Shown here piece by piece: positions 1 through 13,053 of a DNA stretch of 64,000 bases; the first letter of the stretch is position 1, and every line of letters starts with the position of its first letter. This stretch comes from Rhynchonema sp. JSB1_4. Its lineage: Eukaryota > Nematoda > Chromadorea > Monhysterida > Xyalidae. A model generated the notes under the pieces. It worked only from the letters and a program-made list of their open reading frames with translations, was not told the origin of the DNA and made no database searches. The translations under genes were made by a program, and so were the position numbers. The stretch spans positions 1 to 64,000 of the forward strand of contig JASAMV010007783.1 of the NCBI GenBank assembly GCA_030248065.1, read 5' to 3'.

Positions 1-330
1 TGGGAAAAAGTTGGACAGATAGTGGTGCCTCAGGTCATCGTCAGGATGCACCGATAACAAAATTATGAAATCAGTGATTCTTTATAGGGAATCTTTTCTC
101 TAGTGAACTAACATGACGACACAGATCACGTCATTATGAAGAGTTGGATTGCATCAAACTGGACCGGATATGATTTATTGGTTACGTAACCATTTTGAAT
201 CAGGGACATTTCAAGGTCCACTGATAGTTCTGGTGTCAAGCGCAGCGCAAGAGCTGTCTAATCCAGTCCAGTCATCTAATCCGACTGACTGATATTTCAA
301 TGCCACATATACAATTGCAATCCTGTTCAG
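1..330. other. Left flank, probable intron of the MLT-10-like gene
   Basis: I see no coding exon here. The stretch ends in an acceptor-like tgttcag at 324-330, directly before the first recognisable exon, so it is probably the intron before that exon. Confidence 0.4.
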
Positions 331-2053
331 GTGCTTGCGTGGTTCGATGCCCCTTCCAACGACGAGACCCAACAATTCATCAAATCGCAAGTCCGTCTTG
401 CCGAGTTATGGCAGCGTTACGTTGATAGTCTCTCGAACAGGCAACGAGCTGATATTGATAGAGTCGGATACACATTCTTGGCGCAGCCGCAGTACGATAT
501 TCTGTTCGGGCAAGGTGGGTGGTAAATGGCACCGTTTCAGAGGAACGTCTTTTATTTTTAGTTCTTAACTTTTCGCTTTACTTTTTAATTTTGATCACCG
601 GATGTACGTACAGTATGTAGGTATAGATGTCACAGATCATACCGCATCGGATTACTTTGATCACATCATGAGGGATCTTTTCGGTAACAACAGATTCGCT
701 ATTTTGACCAGGGTTCAAGTTGTTCTAGCCCCGATAAACAGCATTTGCGCTGGTCAAAATCAGGGCCTTCAATAAAATGTTCTCTGAAAATGAACTAAAA
801 GCCAAGTGAGCAAATTGCAAATTCCGAGCTGATTAAAAATGAAATAACCCTAACACGTCCCTTGATTTATGAAGGCGGCATGTGTAACCGATCACAGCTG
901 CATTTCGACCCGAGCGTCTATGCCAACCTGGATTGGGACAAACAACAACTGATATTGGAGGACGGTATTCGACATTTAGCCGGTAGGTGCATGATCCTGA
1001 AGGGCGAATTCCAAAGGCAATTCTATTCTGTTGCTGACTGCAGTGCCTCCTTTTTATAGTGATAGCTCTTAAGACGATGTTGGTTCTAAATCGGCCATTA
1101 ACTATCTGATCGGGTGCATGAGGTAGGGACCGAGATATACCTGCATGAGCTATGTCACTATGAACAAAGTGGACCCTCAATTTGAAGGCCGATCCCATCT
1201 TAAAAAATCCACACTTTGAATTGCAAGGCGAGCGAGCGCGCAGCGAGCTGTCGAAATGGAATCGTCGATTGCGACAACAAAGTGGCGAAGTGTCGCATCT
1301 CGACACCGGATTACTGTCACCGGCCATTTTCGCCGCCGGCGTTGGTGAACCGTCGGTGCTCGGCCATGCGACACTCTCACCGTCGTTGTTCAGTCCCGCA
1401 ATCCTGTCACCCGCTGTGTTGGATGCCAGCACGCTGAGTCCAGGTTCGTATACCAGTACCTGGTTTGTGAAACATCAGTCAACCACCATGTAAGACTTAC
1501 GGGAAGTGACTGTCATTTTTTCAACTGTGACACGCGCCTCTGGGATGCAACGGGTGTTGTTCATGTTGACCTGTCACATGGTGAGGCACCAAGTCATCGT
1601 CAGTGTTGATGCACCAGGCCAACTGGCTCAAAAACGGCATAAGACATGTAAAGCCTGCAGAAAAATCTATGTGTTCTTTTCTTATTGTGTTTGGACCTGT
1701 CGGCTCTTAATTGACCACTTGAATTACACAACTCAACTCCAACGTCCCTTGAAACTTCAGGCGTCGGTAACCCCGACATTCTCTCCCCGTCTGTGCTGAC
1801 CGCAGATACGCTCAGTCCAAGTGTGCTTAGTCCGGCAATTCTATCGCCCGGCGTTTTGGGTCCGACCATTTTGAGCCCGAGCGTGTTGGGCCACGCGATT
1901 TTGAGTCCGGCAGTTTTGAGTCCAAGCATCCTTAGTCCATCAGTGCTCGGTGGTGGCGTTTTATCACCAAGTGTTCTTTCGCCGAGCATACTAAGCGACG
2001 GGGTTGAAGACGTAGACGTGCTTAGTCCTAGTGTCCTGTCGAGAAGAAAGTGA
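331..2053 (+). CDS. MLT-10-like moulting-cycle protein (5' part outside window)
   Basis: Exons 331-514, 875-982, 1228-1443 and 1761-2053 join in one frame (phase 1 at each junction) and end at TGA 2051-2053. The last two exons encode about twenty tandem L-S-P-(S/A)-(V/I)-L type repeats, the hallmark of the nematode moulting-cycle (MLT-10) family. Those proteins are linked to cuticle replacement; their biochemistry is unknown to me. The N-terminal exons are helical and charged, with motifs such as AWFDAP and LHFDPSVYANLDW. The gene starts upstream: exon 331 begins at an acceptor and no signal peptide is visible. The exon 2 and 3 acceptors (gaag, caag) are weak, so those 5' borders are uncertain. 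Repeat identity is clear; function is inferred from the family only. Confidence 0.75.
694..757. repeat. Short inverted repeat with TTTTGACCAG / CTGGTCAAAA ends
   Basis: Inverted ends enclose about 45 bp inside an intron of the MLT-10-like gene. Related ends occur near 9048-9076, 39519-39590 and 42221-42237, suggesting a small MITE-like family. Confidence 0.5.
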
Positions 2054-2871
2054 AACATGCGACTACGTGCTCATGGATCCTTTGTTTGTTGCTTCGTTCT
2101 ACTGTGTTTTATTCGTCCCGTCTCACTTTTATTCCATGATATTATTTTTTTCTGCGATTTTTTTATAAAAATAAATAATTCATCATCATTTAAAATTGTG
2201 AAAAGGTGTTCTGCTTCGTACACATAAGAACACACTCTGGGTAGAACGGTCTGTCTCCTATGCGTGATGTGGTACTGAAAGTCGAAAATAGAATCCCATG
2301 TCACAAAGGCACTAGCATGACGTTTTATTGAAACATGTAAACAACACGTTCGATATTACATACAAACTGTGAATTGCACTGAAAAAATGCACACGGCAAC
2401 CAATGGTTGACATTTCGCAGCCAAACGACGTTTTCAACTTGTGCATTACATCTGACCGCGTTTGTCACATTAGGTACAGGTTCACCAAGATGTTACAAAT
2501 GGTCTGACAGTGTTATGAAAGAAAACCGACCCCAAAAAATTCAAACGGCCAGTGATTTCACCGTGCCCTGCGTATTCTGCACCACACACCAATGCTTTTA
2601 TGACTTTCACATCTGTGTGGCTTACTGTAACCCCACTCATGCGTGTTTTTGCCATGTCACCAAAGTCCACACCACCCACAATACAGTCGATTTTTTACGA
2701 CATTTAACGTCTCTGATTCAGTGATCATCCAGAACAAAAATTTGCAAAAAAACGATCTTCGTCTCGAGAACTGAAGAAAATTGAAGCCATGAATGAGCAA
2801 CTTTTCCCCAGACCGCCGTGAGCAAGAAACAGAACAACGCCCGAAAATAATAATCTCGCCAAATCAAAAAT
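2054..2871. other. Intergenic, MLT-10-like gene to PAN-like gene
   Basis: No convincing exon. An A/T-rich stretch near 2165-2180 contains AATAAA and could be the poly(A) signal of the upstream gene. Short open frames here show no recognisable motif. Confidence 0.4.
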
Positions 2872-4326
2872 ATGGACATTTGCTCCGTATTTTTCACCTC
2901 AGCCATAGTCCTCAGCCTAATCCGCCACGTTTCCTCCGCCTATGAAGATGACTTGAGGAGAATCCCCGACGATATTCTTTTGGAATGCGAACAAACTACG
3001 GTGACCAATACGCCGGTCAAAGGCAACCCAATTATGGTTGTTGGAAATATTTCCTCGTGGCAATCCTGCGCTATGTATTGCTGTAAATTCTCGGCGTTCG
3101 GTTGGTTTTATGTTTTGTTTGCGTTTCATCTCCTGATCACATACATAAGCAAACGAAATTACTCTGAGTATAACCAGCTGGGTCGGATTGCATCTGCCTT
3201 GATTGGTGATGTGACTTTTTTGAATATTCAGAATATTTTGAGGCATATGGACACTTCACTGGCAAGCATTGTCTGTTCACGTTCAGACGTACATAGACAT
3301 TGATCCCAAATATGACCCAACATAAACCAAACCTCGCAAGACTTTAATCCCAAATATGGGTGGCATTTTCGAAACGGTGTAAAGCTCAGTTGGGTGTAAA
3401 GGTCGGTGTAAGCTCGGTCGGTGTCAGCTCGGTGTAAACATGAAACATTCCACGTTAACAGCAGGCAATGTTTCATGTTTACACCGAGCTGACACCGACC
3501 GAGCTTTCGATTCAGCTTACACCGACCTTTACACCCAACTCACCTTTACACCGTTTCGAAAATATCACCCTATGACCCAACATAAACCAAACCTCGCAAA
3601 TGTTTCACTCAGGTGCGTGCAACACGATCACCTATCACAGTCAGTCGCTCGATTGTGAAATGTTCTCGTGCGGCAAGACGGAAATGATGGTGAACCCTTG
3701 CAGCCTGGGTCGACGACAATACGGCATAAAGTCGATGTTCCTCAAAAGGCGGCCCGAAGCTGCCACTTTCAAACCGAACGGTTGGTAATGGGTATGGTAA
3801 TTGGGAAACTTAGAGTGCCTGAGCTGGCGATGTTTCACAGCCACTTACAAGCCTATAGCACCATTGCTCGACTGTGGGCATCAGCAGCCCTTCGATTGAA
3901 TTTCTCTATCTATTTTTCATCTGTTGAAGCTCTGGATTTGATGACGGCGAAGGGCATCAGCAGGAAAAACAAAGACACAAACCGACCCACCAATTTAACC
4001 AACATTCTGACGACCGCGGATAATGATTATTCATTCTTGCAGAAAACTCAGCGCAACAAGCCCTAGATGACCTGCATAACAACACGAATAAAACGGCCGA
4101 CCCGCATCAGTATTATCACTATTTATACACCCTGCTCAACAACTACACCGATCATCAAGTTCTGTTCACGATTTCGCTTTATAACGACACTTTGGAGGCT
4201 GTTTTTGTGATTTGTTCAGTGACCAGTGTTGTATTGATGCTTGTGTTCACGCTCGTTTGTGCTGCGATGATGGCCGGCTATGACACACCGGCGAATCAAT
4301 TGGGTGGGCTAACTGGGGATGGGTAG
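2872..4326 (+). CDS. Type I membrane protein with PAN/apple-like Cys domain
   Basis: Exons 2872-3100, 3613-3780 and 4043-4326 join in frame (phase 1 both times) and give about 226 residues. Residues 1-23 look like a signal peptide. Residues ~38-110 hold a Cys-rich segment (WQSCAMYCC, then ACNTITYHSQSLDCEMFSC) resembling the PAN/apple fold of extracellular proteins. The third exon has several N-x-T/S sites and one hydrophobic span at ~185-209, then a short tail. Both introns begin GTTGGT, unusual but matching introns elsewhere in this window. Intron 1 contains a foldback element. A different exon between 3842 and 4042 cannot be excluded, but skipping it keeps the frame open. PAN assignment is moderate; ligand unknown. 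Confidence 0.65.
3311..3599. repeat. Foldback element flanked by a 29-bp direct repeat, in an intron
   Basis: Two inverted arms of ~90 bp (about 3358-3448 and 3470-3569) are separated by a ~20 bp loop around 3449-3469. Identical 29-bp direct repeats (3311-3339 and 3571-3599, beginning tatgacccaacataaacc) flank the hairpin. The arms themselves repeat a GGTGTAA word. The right repeat abuts the acceptor of exon 2 of the surrounding gene. Confidence 0.8.
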
Positions 4327-4745
4327 GTGGGGCGATTGTACGTTCAAATATTTATTGAAACATTATTTGGTGAAAATGTTCTCATTTCGAACTTGATGTA
4401 TCAATACAGTACAATCTGATACTGGTTCTTTCTGGGTATTATTGGGTAAATGAACGATTCTGATGTTTCAAGCTTCAATGGCATTTGATTTGTTGGATAG
4501 CATGAAAATATTTGAAAAAGAACTACGCAGACGACTCCTTGATTTTTTCATAGAACACAATGAAACATCAGGAAACGTGTGCTTTGTGCTCTTATACATA
4601 GTGACAAATTTCTCATTTTATAATTCATCGTCCACTACGTATTTCTGTCATTTATGTTTACTTTTGTTCCGTTCTCTGTTTAAACATAATCATATATAGG
4701 TGTGTATAAACATGTGCCAAAATAGCAAGACCACTCGCTGAAACA
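4327..4745. other. Intergenic between convergent genes
   Basis: Short A/T-rich gap between the 3' ends of the PAN-like gene (+) and the carboxypeptidase-like gene (-). It contains two ATGTTTCA / TGAAACAT words (4463 and 4561) and no exon I can support. Confidence 0.5.
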
Positions 4746-7700
4746 TCACAGATACGTCTGAAAACAGTGCAGCGTACAGTCAATTGCGTTGTTGAGCAGT
4801 TGCATCTCAGTTAACAAGCCATCATAGGCCCTCAGATCGTGTTGCTTGATGTAAACATCCAACATTTGATAAAGTCGCGGCAATAGGACATGTCTTGACC
4901 CGGTTATTTGTCCATAAAGCAAGTGCCTAGTTCGTGATGTTTCGATCTGCGGCACAATAAAGCACTGATTCGCGCAGAGAATACGTGAATTGAATGATCG
5001 TGCTGAGACCCAGAAATGCTCGTCATCAGTGACGTTGAATAGGTACTCGTGCAATGAATGGATCTCCGAACCTGTTTGGTCGACCTGGATGAGGAGATTT
5101 GCGATCTTGTGATTGTTTGATTCTGCGACCCTGCTCTCAGTGATTTCAGCAGACTTGAGCATGGGAAATTGGGATCTACAAAACGCCTGAGAATGAGGCA
5201 AAGCTCGCCGGCCTGGCAGAGGCCCAAATTGGTCAGGTTTGAAACCCCCGGGAATGTGACGAATTTCTGAGTTTTCACTTCTGATAATTTGGAGATCATG
5301 TTCTCTATGTAGCATGCCATCGATGAGCATGATAACAAGGCGGTCACTGTGGCCACGGGTCGACCGGCGTGCATCTAGAAACTGTAGTCAATGGGGTTGA
5401 TAACAAAAAAGTGACCAGGCCCAATACAACCCTTGATTTGAAACATGACTATTCAATCGACCATCCAGTTTCAATGTGAAACGCTTCCGACCCACAGAAC
5501 AAACCTTATAAATGAGAGAGTGAAATCGATCGCTGATATCGGCCCGTTTCAGATAGGTTTTCGCCGACGTGGCCGTTATCTTGAGATCACGACGCATTTC
5601 CATGAAAACGTCGGGCACCTGATTCAACAAAGTTGTAAAAAATTGACCCAAGAAAATGTAAACTGAGGGTCTCCTCTTCGTCGCCACTTGCTGTGAAGCG
5701 CAGCTCTATCTTCGAGCTTTGTTTTGGTTATCACCTGAGGGCTGCCTTTAGCCTCCCAATTCGTCAGTCTATGACAACACTCTGCTTTGGCAGATCCTTA
5801 TCATGTCATTGTAAAGAAGGCAGACTGTAAATTATGTAATAGAATCTGATCCAAAAAAGTGTCGAAAAGTTGCATAAAATTGGAAAATCATCCGAACCGA
5901 TATGGGAATCGGTGTGAAATCGGCGTAAATCCTGACGATCTCCATGATCACCATCGCTGATTTGATCAGAATCGCATCGTCAAATGGATTGCGTCGATTG
6001 CTCATTGGCGATGATTGGGTGCCGTAGAGGGCGATTGTTGGCACCCCTGCGTGTGTGAATGCGATGTGAATTCTGAGTTACACAAGTACGGTCAATACGC
6101 TGCATACGAATGTCACTAGTTTGAGCTTCACTATGAAGCTTCACATTGTAGCATCAACAAAACATGAGTGCCACTACAAAACCCCAGCGTGTTCGCCAGT
6201 TTGATGCAATTTGCTCGAAATTTTCGATAAAAATTATAAGAACAGACATTCAACCGACCTAATTCAGTGAGAAACGCCCATTGTTCGCCGTATGCGCCAA
6301 TGATACTCAACCAATCGATGCCGTGGTAATGCCGACGGTGCGCTTCCACCCAGTCACCTCCGATTGGCATCAAGGGGCTTGAAACATTTGGGTTTTTGGA
6401 TATTTTTTGATGGAAATTAAGACCACTGTGCATGTGCATAGTTATTAAAATGGTCTTGTTCCTCAGCGTCACTTCGTAAAAAATCATAAAGCCATTGTGC
6501 TACCAATGCCAGCGAAATTGCGCTACGGAATTTCGTTGGTGTGAGAGAGCGGCCCGACTCATTTTGACGCTGGTCGAAATTAGTGATAGCGAATTTTTGG
6601 AACGCACGTCTCCGAAAAGTAAGAAAATGAAACACAAATCGGCCACGTGGTCAACACAAATCCGATATGATCCAATCACCAAGCTTGAAACCGGTCTGGT
6701 AAATCATGGCAGACAACACACTTAGAAAACTAGAGTGTGAAACATCAGCCCGTTAGCCACTGACCTGTGCTCAACAAACTGCGGCGTGTCCCTGGATGCA
6801 TTCAACACGACGGCATGTGTGTCAACAGTGGCATACAGACGAAGGTCATTGCTGCGACGGGTGAAGTTGCCCAAATCGATGTACAGATTGGCTCGTTGCG
6901 ATAGTAGACTCTGAGGATGCATGGGCTTTAACAGTGCATGACAATCTGGTGCCTTCCCTGATGATGACCGGTGCACCACTCCCGTCATTGAAAGGTAGTC
7001 AAAAATCACATTGCCGCACAATTGACATTGAGTGATTTACGTATGTATTTGCGTAACAACTTTTGGCACACGAGCCCATGTGAAACATGATCGCAATGAA
7101 ATCGGATTGGAGGTACAGTACATCTCAAAATATCCAAAAAAATTACGTGACCAATTCACATCCGATTCGCTTCATCAGTGACACATATTCGCTTCATATT
7201 ATCCAACCTTATTCCTGTCCATCCACAGTCTTGGTGATTCATGTTCATGTGCCCACGCACAGAACACCAATGTTCGCCAGGGACGCCAAGCTGTTGTGTT
7301 GACCAAATATTGCATTGTGATGCTGACATTGAGTAGGAGTGCGATCGATAGGGGTTCCTGTTTTGGTTGGGCTCATGAATCAGGGAAGTTATATTCTCTT
7401 TTTTGCAGTTATTTACAATTTTTTAGATTTTTATCGGGATAAAAATGAATGCATTTTGTGTTCATTCTTGCTGGTTTTACGCTAAGCGTGGAACATTCTT
7501 GAAGTAGCGCATCGCATACTCAAACGATGTCAATCGGCGGTCTCAGCATCAACACTAGTGATGTGAAACTTCACTTAGATGTCTACTTTTTCAACATCCT
7601 GCAATTGTAACGATGTGTTGGTGCAGTGTACCCTGTTTGAGTTCAGAATTGTGGCTCACGGTCAGATGACAGCACACTCAGCTGTACCGATAAAGAGAGC

Positions 7701-9328
7701 TTCACCAATTTATGTATACCTGATAAGACGCGGCGATTATGATGTAACTGTCCGGTTCATATCGTCCCGGTATATAAGCGATCACACTAGGGTGCGATCT
7801 CTGATGTTTCATATTCCCCTTGTTCTGTGCACCACCGTCTGTGGTCGGGGAATTGGGACTGATCGGGATCAAGGGGTGCAGGTCAGCGACACGAAGGCGC
7901 TCGAAACGACTGATGTTCACACCTGTAACGTTGGGTGGTCGGTCATTTTTGGGACGTTTACACTGACGATGACGTTGGGCACATGCGGTTTACATGAGTT
8001 TAGCAGTGAAATGTGCCACGTGTTCAATTCATCTACTGCTTTTGTACAGTGAACTATGTAGGTAATAAGACCTGTTGGGACTTGGATATATTCACGCGGC
8101 TATTTGATGCATTCTCACTGACGATGGTCTGGCGCACCATCCGTCTAGTGAATACAGATCGAAAGGCTAAATGGTCGTGGAGAGCAATTTAGTCTTGCTT
8201 GTCTCACGAGCATTTGACAGTTGTTGTCAGGTGAATGTCACTGTGGAACATACGGTCAACCTCACATACATCGTTTGATACTACTAATGTTTCGCAATAC
8301 TTCATCAAAAAATAAACCCACTTGACATTCTCACACTGCACCATTCGTCATAAACGTATTCAGCCATTCGCTCAAACATGTTGTCGCCCTCAAAGTGCCT
8401 GCGCAGTTGTCGCAACTCCAGCTGGTAGCGGCGAATTTGGGTGGTGGATTCAAACGCCGATAGAAGGCGCAGTCGCAGATCGCGTTGGAAGTCTGAAAAT
8501 TGAGTTGGATTTTGAAAAGCTTAGATTTGTCTGAATGACCAAGGAAAACCTTTATTCATGCTCGTATCAAATCTTGTGATGGGATCGGTCCAGATAGTCC
8601 GATCCGACCACCGAGTACGCGAGTGGTACATATGTCGTATACCGGCCTCAGTGCGTGAAAAACTAGTTACGGTTTCTTTCGCAGTTTTTGTCGAACGTCG
8701 TTGTCACGATAATTTACATAAACTTCACAACAACAACTACACTACACAGCGGTCGTACACTGACTTGGTGGTTCGTGGATGACGGTCTCATGAGGCAGTG
8801 CGAACATGACGAACAAGATAGAGAACAGCGTCAGCAGCACGCACACCACGGCGCTGAAAGCATACAGATCATTTGAGATTAAATGTTCTGTGATACCCAG
8901 ATAACCTAAGAAAAGATGTATAGTTATGTGAAACATCACAACGTTACGCGGCATCGTCTAACACTGCTAACACTGTTCGGGATCAAACCGACGGTTTTAC
9001 TTCTGTCGATCTTAATATTTGGGTGTAGGCATCAACTTGATCGACACAGAAACAGCATTTACGATGGTCAAAATCAGAGGTCAATCAATCACCATGCTTG
9101 ACATTATACGGGTGCCAACTTGAATAACAGGGCAATCTTAAGGATGAAATATCAGCAGAACACATCTGTTGCATTGTAACGTACCGGCTGATGTTTCACA
9201 CGCACTATATATGACAGCAGGTACAATCAGTTAAGCACCAACCGCAACAACTCCAACGCCAGACCGCGACTGAACATTGTGGCCAAATGAGCGGCGAATT
9301 TCTCAGCTCGTGAACGACCAAGCGACAT
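4746..9328 (-). CDS. GCPII / transferrin-receptor-like type II membrane protein, predicted pseudopeptidase
   Basis: Twelve minus-strand exons join in frame: 9328-9243, 8853-8765, 8492-8322, 7922-7720, 7518-7481, 7322-7208, 6910-6765, 6609-6424, 6377-6259, 6046-5898, 5618-5505, 5084-4746 (~584 residues). A short cytoplasmic tail is followed by one hydrophobic span (~30-46), as in the M28B glutamate carboxypeptidase II / transferrin receptor family. Collinear landmarks: EPDSYIII (family EPDRYVILGGHRD), WRPWRTLVFCAW (WRPRRTILFASWDAEE), an AYGEQWAFLTELGVPT block (GSGNDFEVFFQRLGIAS), and a C-terminal helical domain ending at TGA 4746. The HRD, GIDPQ and second Glu of the EE pair are not retained, so zinc binding is probably lost. 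The protein is shorter than human GCPII (750) and seems to lack the protease-associated domain. The small exon 7518-7481 is the least certain join. Confidence 0.75.
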
Positions 9329-12300
9329 AATGAAACGGGCCGAGGAACGACTTGCACGGCAAGAGCAGCCACTTAGCTTAGACAGTTAGTCAGCTTGAAG
9401 CACTGTCCTGGTGCTTAAGCGTTTTTGTGTGCTTTGCTCCTGCTTAACTGTCAAAACAGACACCCGAGTGGCGAGTCATTATTTGCAAAAACATCATGAT
9501 TTATTGCCACCCAGCTTGTCAACCATATACGGCCAGCCACTAGCCACTAGCTGCGATGGATGCCTTTTCGTCCGCGTAATTTATTAACCGCCGACGCCAT
9601 TTAGTGCCTGGTTCATGGCAGCGTTTAAGTGAAAATGCGGTGTTTTTATTCAGTAGCGCTAAAATAAATGAAGAATCCTTGTGAAGTATAAGAATTCACC
9701 GGACCACCACAAGGTCTGGTCTTAGACTGGCACCGGTCCACACACTGATTGATAATTATCACTTGCGTACTATCTCAGCCGGGTAGTTCCTGAAGGTTGT
9801 AAAGTGGAAATAATCAGTTTTAATACATCGCAGACGTGCTAAGTGAGTTACTAAGTCGGTAGAAAATGGCTCACTTTTCAAAAGCTGCAACTGTGTGTAA
9901 ACCACAGGATGTAAAACATTGCATAACCAATATCGTTCTACCCTGGCGCTAATGGGTCTATTTTCTTCATCGTTTTCGATTCAAGCGAAATATAGGACAG
10001 AAAAGAACAACCAAGTGTTATGGTAGTCGCTGCGTCACCTCAGCTGGCGGGCTAAATCAAAATCGAGACAAAGTCGAACAATGTTGCAAGACCAGAGAAA
10101 AAAGACGGGGTCTCCCAGAAACAGTTGGATAAGATTTAATAGCGGCTGAACGCAGATCACTCAAACGAAAATGCACGGAAGCCACAGAAAGGCAAAAAAC
10201 TCACAGAAGGCATATATTCTAACGCTCTAAATGGTTAGCGGCACCCCAAATACAGTCATTAGGTGGCGAAGGACAATAACCGTATTTTATGGAAGCTCAA
10301 ACGCACTTCGAGGTGGGATGCTTGCTGCCAACTCGGTTCGGCAAAACATTAAACGAAATAGAGTGGTGGTTTAGCAGCACTTTTCGCCTCAAAAGTCGTT
10401 AGGCGGTAATTTATACTGATGGTGGTTGGGCAAAAGTTTGGAAAAATACAGGCTCAACATCACCAAGGTATAATGTACATACGGCTAAACCCAGACCCAC
10501 TACAGCAGAGGCGTGCTCCACAACAGAGACAGCAACCAAAGAAATTCATCCTGTGTGGCCAGTAAGGAGACAGTCCATTAGTAAATAAAAGTTCAATTTT
10601 TGTTGACTACATGAATTTTTCCAATATTCTTGTCTCATGCATGAAACAGCAGTCACACAGGCATGTGGTAGGAACCTCTATGCCGTCGGCAGAAAAACAG
10701 CTGAAGGCAAACACTTTCGTACAAAAAGACACCCAAAAGACAGCAACATGGCCCACGAACAAATCGATATTAAGCGAATTACCCGCAATTTAGATAAAGT
10801 CCCAAAAAGTGGCCGGTGCGTCTGCCAACCGTCTGGAGAATAAATTACCACCGAGCAAAAAGATGCACCGCACATTCTTAAAGTCTAAATGTGCGTTGCT
10901 GAACAAAGAACAGAGTCTGCGGAAAATCCAAACTCACAAAGTTCTTTTAACACCCGAAAAGCAGGTCAACACGAACCAAACATTGTAACGAAACTAAGCA
11001 TGGACAGAAAGAAGGACAAATTTTAATCTTATCCGCTGTCATCGCAAACGGGCAACAGACAAACTGACTGCCGTTAAACGAGCGGACGTTCCATCAAGTC
11101 GGTCTCATGGGAATCGCGCGCCCTTTCTAGCGTCAAAGCGTTCCTCTCTGCCTAGCTGGCTCGGACGGCCAACTTCAAGATCGTGTCCAAGTGAAACATG
11201 AGCTTATGCATGAAATGATAGGGACTCTCTACGTTGCAATATGCAGCTTATTTGTTCGGTCATTATTTTACTGCTGAAAATGTGAGTTATAACGAGGCCA
11301 TGACCCTGAAAAATGAAACTAATTCTGAAGGATAGAAAACGATTTGGAGATTAGGGAAGGGAAAATGAGAAGGCGACCGTTTTTATTTCGTGCTACGAAA
11401 CTTTTGAGTCATGCAGTGTCAAGCTGCTCAATTAAACAAGGAACATTATAAACTTCAGGTCGAAAATTGACACTTCATGCTAAGGTATCATACGCCCAAA
11501 AATGCATAGAAAAGATTGAAGCCACCAATGGGAAGTACAAGAAGAGCCACACACAAAGTCCAAAACAAAGCCTGCAGGTTTGAATTCTTCTACTGTTCTC
11601 GGGTACGTACATAGTACAGTGTATAGATACATAAAACACGACATTTTGTCAGAATTACACAAAAAACAGGGTATATGGCGCTTTCCCATCTCGAGGGGGC
11701 GTCAAAGGTTTACATGTGAAAAACTATGCAGAACCGCGCGGCGGCATACCGTTTTTTGTATCGGCCTTGGCGGGCGTGACAAGCCATTTATCAGGGCATC
11801 ATTTGTATGGCAACGTTGACAGTTAATCCATCTTGTGCTGCCGAACCGGCTTTGTAGGTACGTAGGTGCATGTGTGGTTGGCGATTGGCGGAAAGGGGAT
11901 GCGCGGCAAAATTGATTGCAAACTACGAGAACTGGAAACGTGAAGATACAGGACCTGGGATGGAACTTTGGCAATTCTATTTCTTTGGAGTTCCCAGCGG
12001 ATTTGAATATATTAGCTCTCATTTTTTAAAAAAAAAATAATTATAATATAAATTCATACCAAAACAAAAACAAGAAAACACCTAAAAAAAAAACAAAACA
12101 AAAAAATAAAAAAATAAAAATCTCAGACAACGCGTTAGCGTTGTATGTATCTTGTTATTAGAAAAGTTGAGTGAAAGGAGTTGAGATTGGCGGTTGGTCT
12201 TATATGTATATGAAAGACACCTTGATGTAGGTAAAACTTTTGGCAAAAAGAAATTCTGACATGCGCGTGAAACATCAGCAGGCTGGAAAAACCGATTTTT

Positions 12301-12589
12301 CCCTATACCTGACGTGTTAAATCGGGGGTGCTGGTGTGAAGGCGTGTGTTTGGTTTTCGAAGATGTTTTGATTGCTTTCTAGAGCTGGTTGAGCCAGTAC
12401 AAAACGCTGAAAATTTGGGTGCAATCGGTGCAGTAGAAAGTGGTTTTTCAGGCACCTGAAAAAAGTGGTGTCCGGCGGCGACATATTTTCTGCCAAACAC
12501 TATCTCCTCCCAGGAAACTGAATGAATCCGGTCGAGTCGCATATCAATCTGAAGCTCTCGTGATTTTGAGGACTATAGTGGAGCCCGAT
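9329..12589. other. Long intergenic region without a supportable gene
   Basis: No reading frame with recognisable motifs on either strand. The sequence from ~9,900 to 11,150 is stop-rich, A-rich and gene-like in texture, so it could be a decayed element or pseudogene, but I could not identify it. A low-complexity A/T run lies at 12,007-12,120. GTGAAACAT words occur at 11,192 and 12,267. Confidence 0.4.
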
Positions 12590-13053
12590 TTTTTATTTTT
12601 TGCTTCTATCGCTCGTACGGTCGTGCGAAAGGTTTTTCGCATTGCGAAATTTTCTTCCCAGCGTGTTTCGCGCTGTGGGCGTGGTCAGCCAATCAGCAGC
12701 AGCCGTTCGATGCGGTGATTGGCTGTTGCTGCGGTGACGTGTCTCATTCACGTGCGAGTCACGTGTATGTGTGTGGGTGTATTTAGACGACAAGGTCTAC
12801 TTTTCTGTTGTTTTTTCATTGATGGCCGTGGGACAAGGCAAGTGTGCGTGTGTTTTTTTTCGGTTTTTTTGCCTGAAATAGAGCGCAGGTATTGCGTATT
12901 GATAATTGGTATTAGATTTGCGCTGGTATTGACTGGTTTATTACCTAAAACTTCATTTTTCAGATTCGCTATCAACAGAATCTGCAACAACAACAACAGC
13001 AAAAACAACACCAAAAGAATAATAATAACAACAACAACAACAACACAACGACG
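12590..13053 (+). promoter_or_regulatory. CCAAT/CACCC-rich promoter-like region and 5' UTR
   Basis: A GGGCGTGG box next to AGCCAATCAG (12,677-12,696), an inverted GATTGGCTG (12,717-12,725) and two CACGTG-type words (12,750-12,768) cluster within 100 bp. They are followed by a transcribed-looking leader rich in CAACAA just before the ATG at 13,054. Inference from motif clustering only; no TATA box is obvious. Confidence 0.45.

Noticed and set aside
3842..4042. Extra exon of the PAN-like gene after GATGTTTCACAG
   Set aside because: Every phase-compatible reading meets a stop before the next acceptor; direct joining of 3,780 to 4,043 stays in frame.
7702..8052. Plus-strand 157-codon frame
   Set aside because: It is antisense to phase-matched exon 4 of the carboxypeptidase-like gene and shows no family motif.
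9900..11150. Degenerate transposase or pseudogene
   Set aside because: Some words recall Tc1-like basic motifs, but no continuous alignment in any frame could be made.
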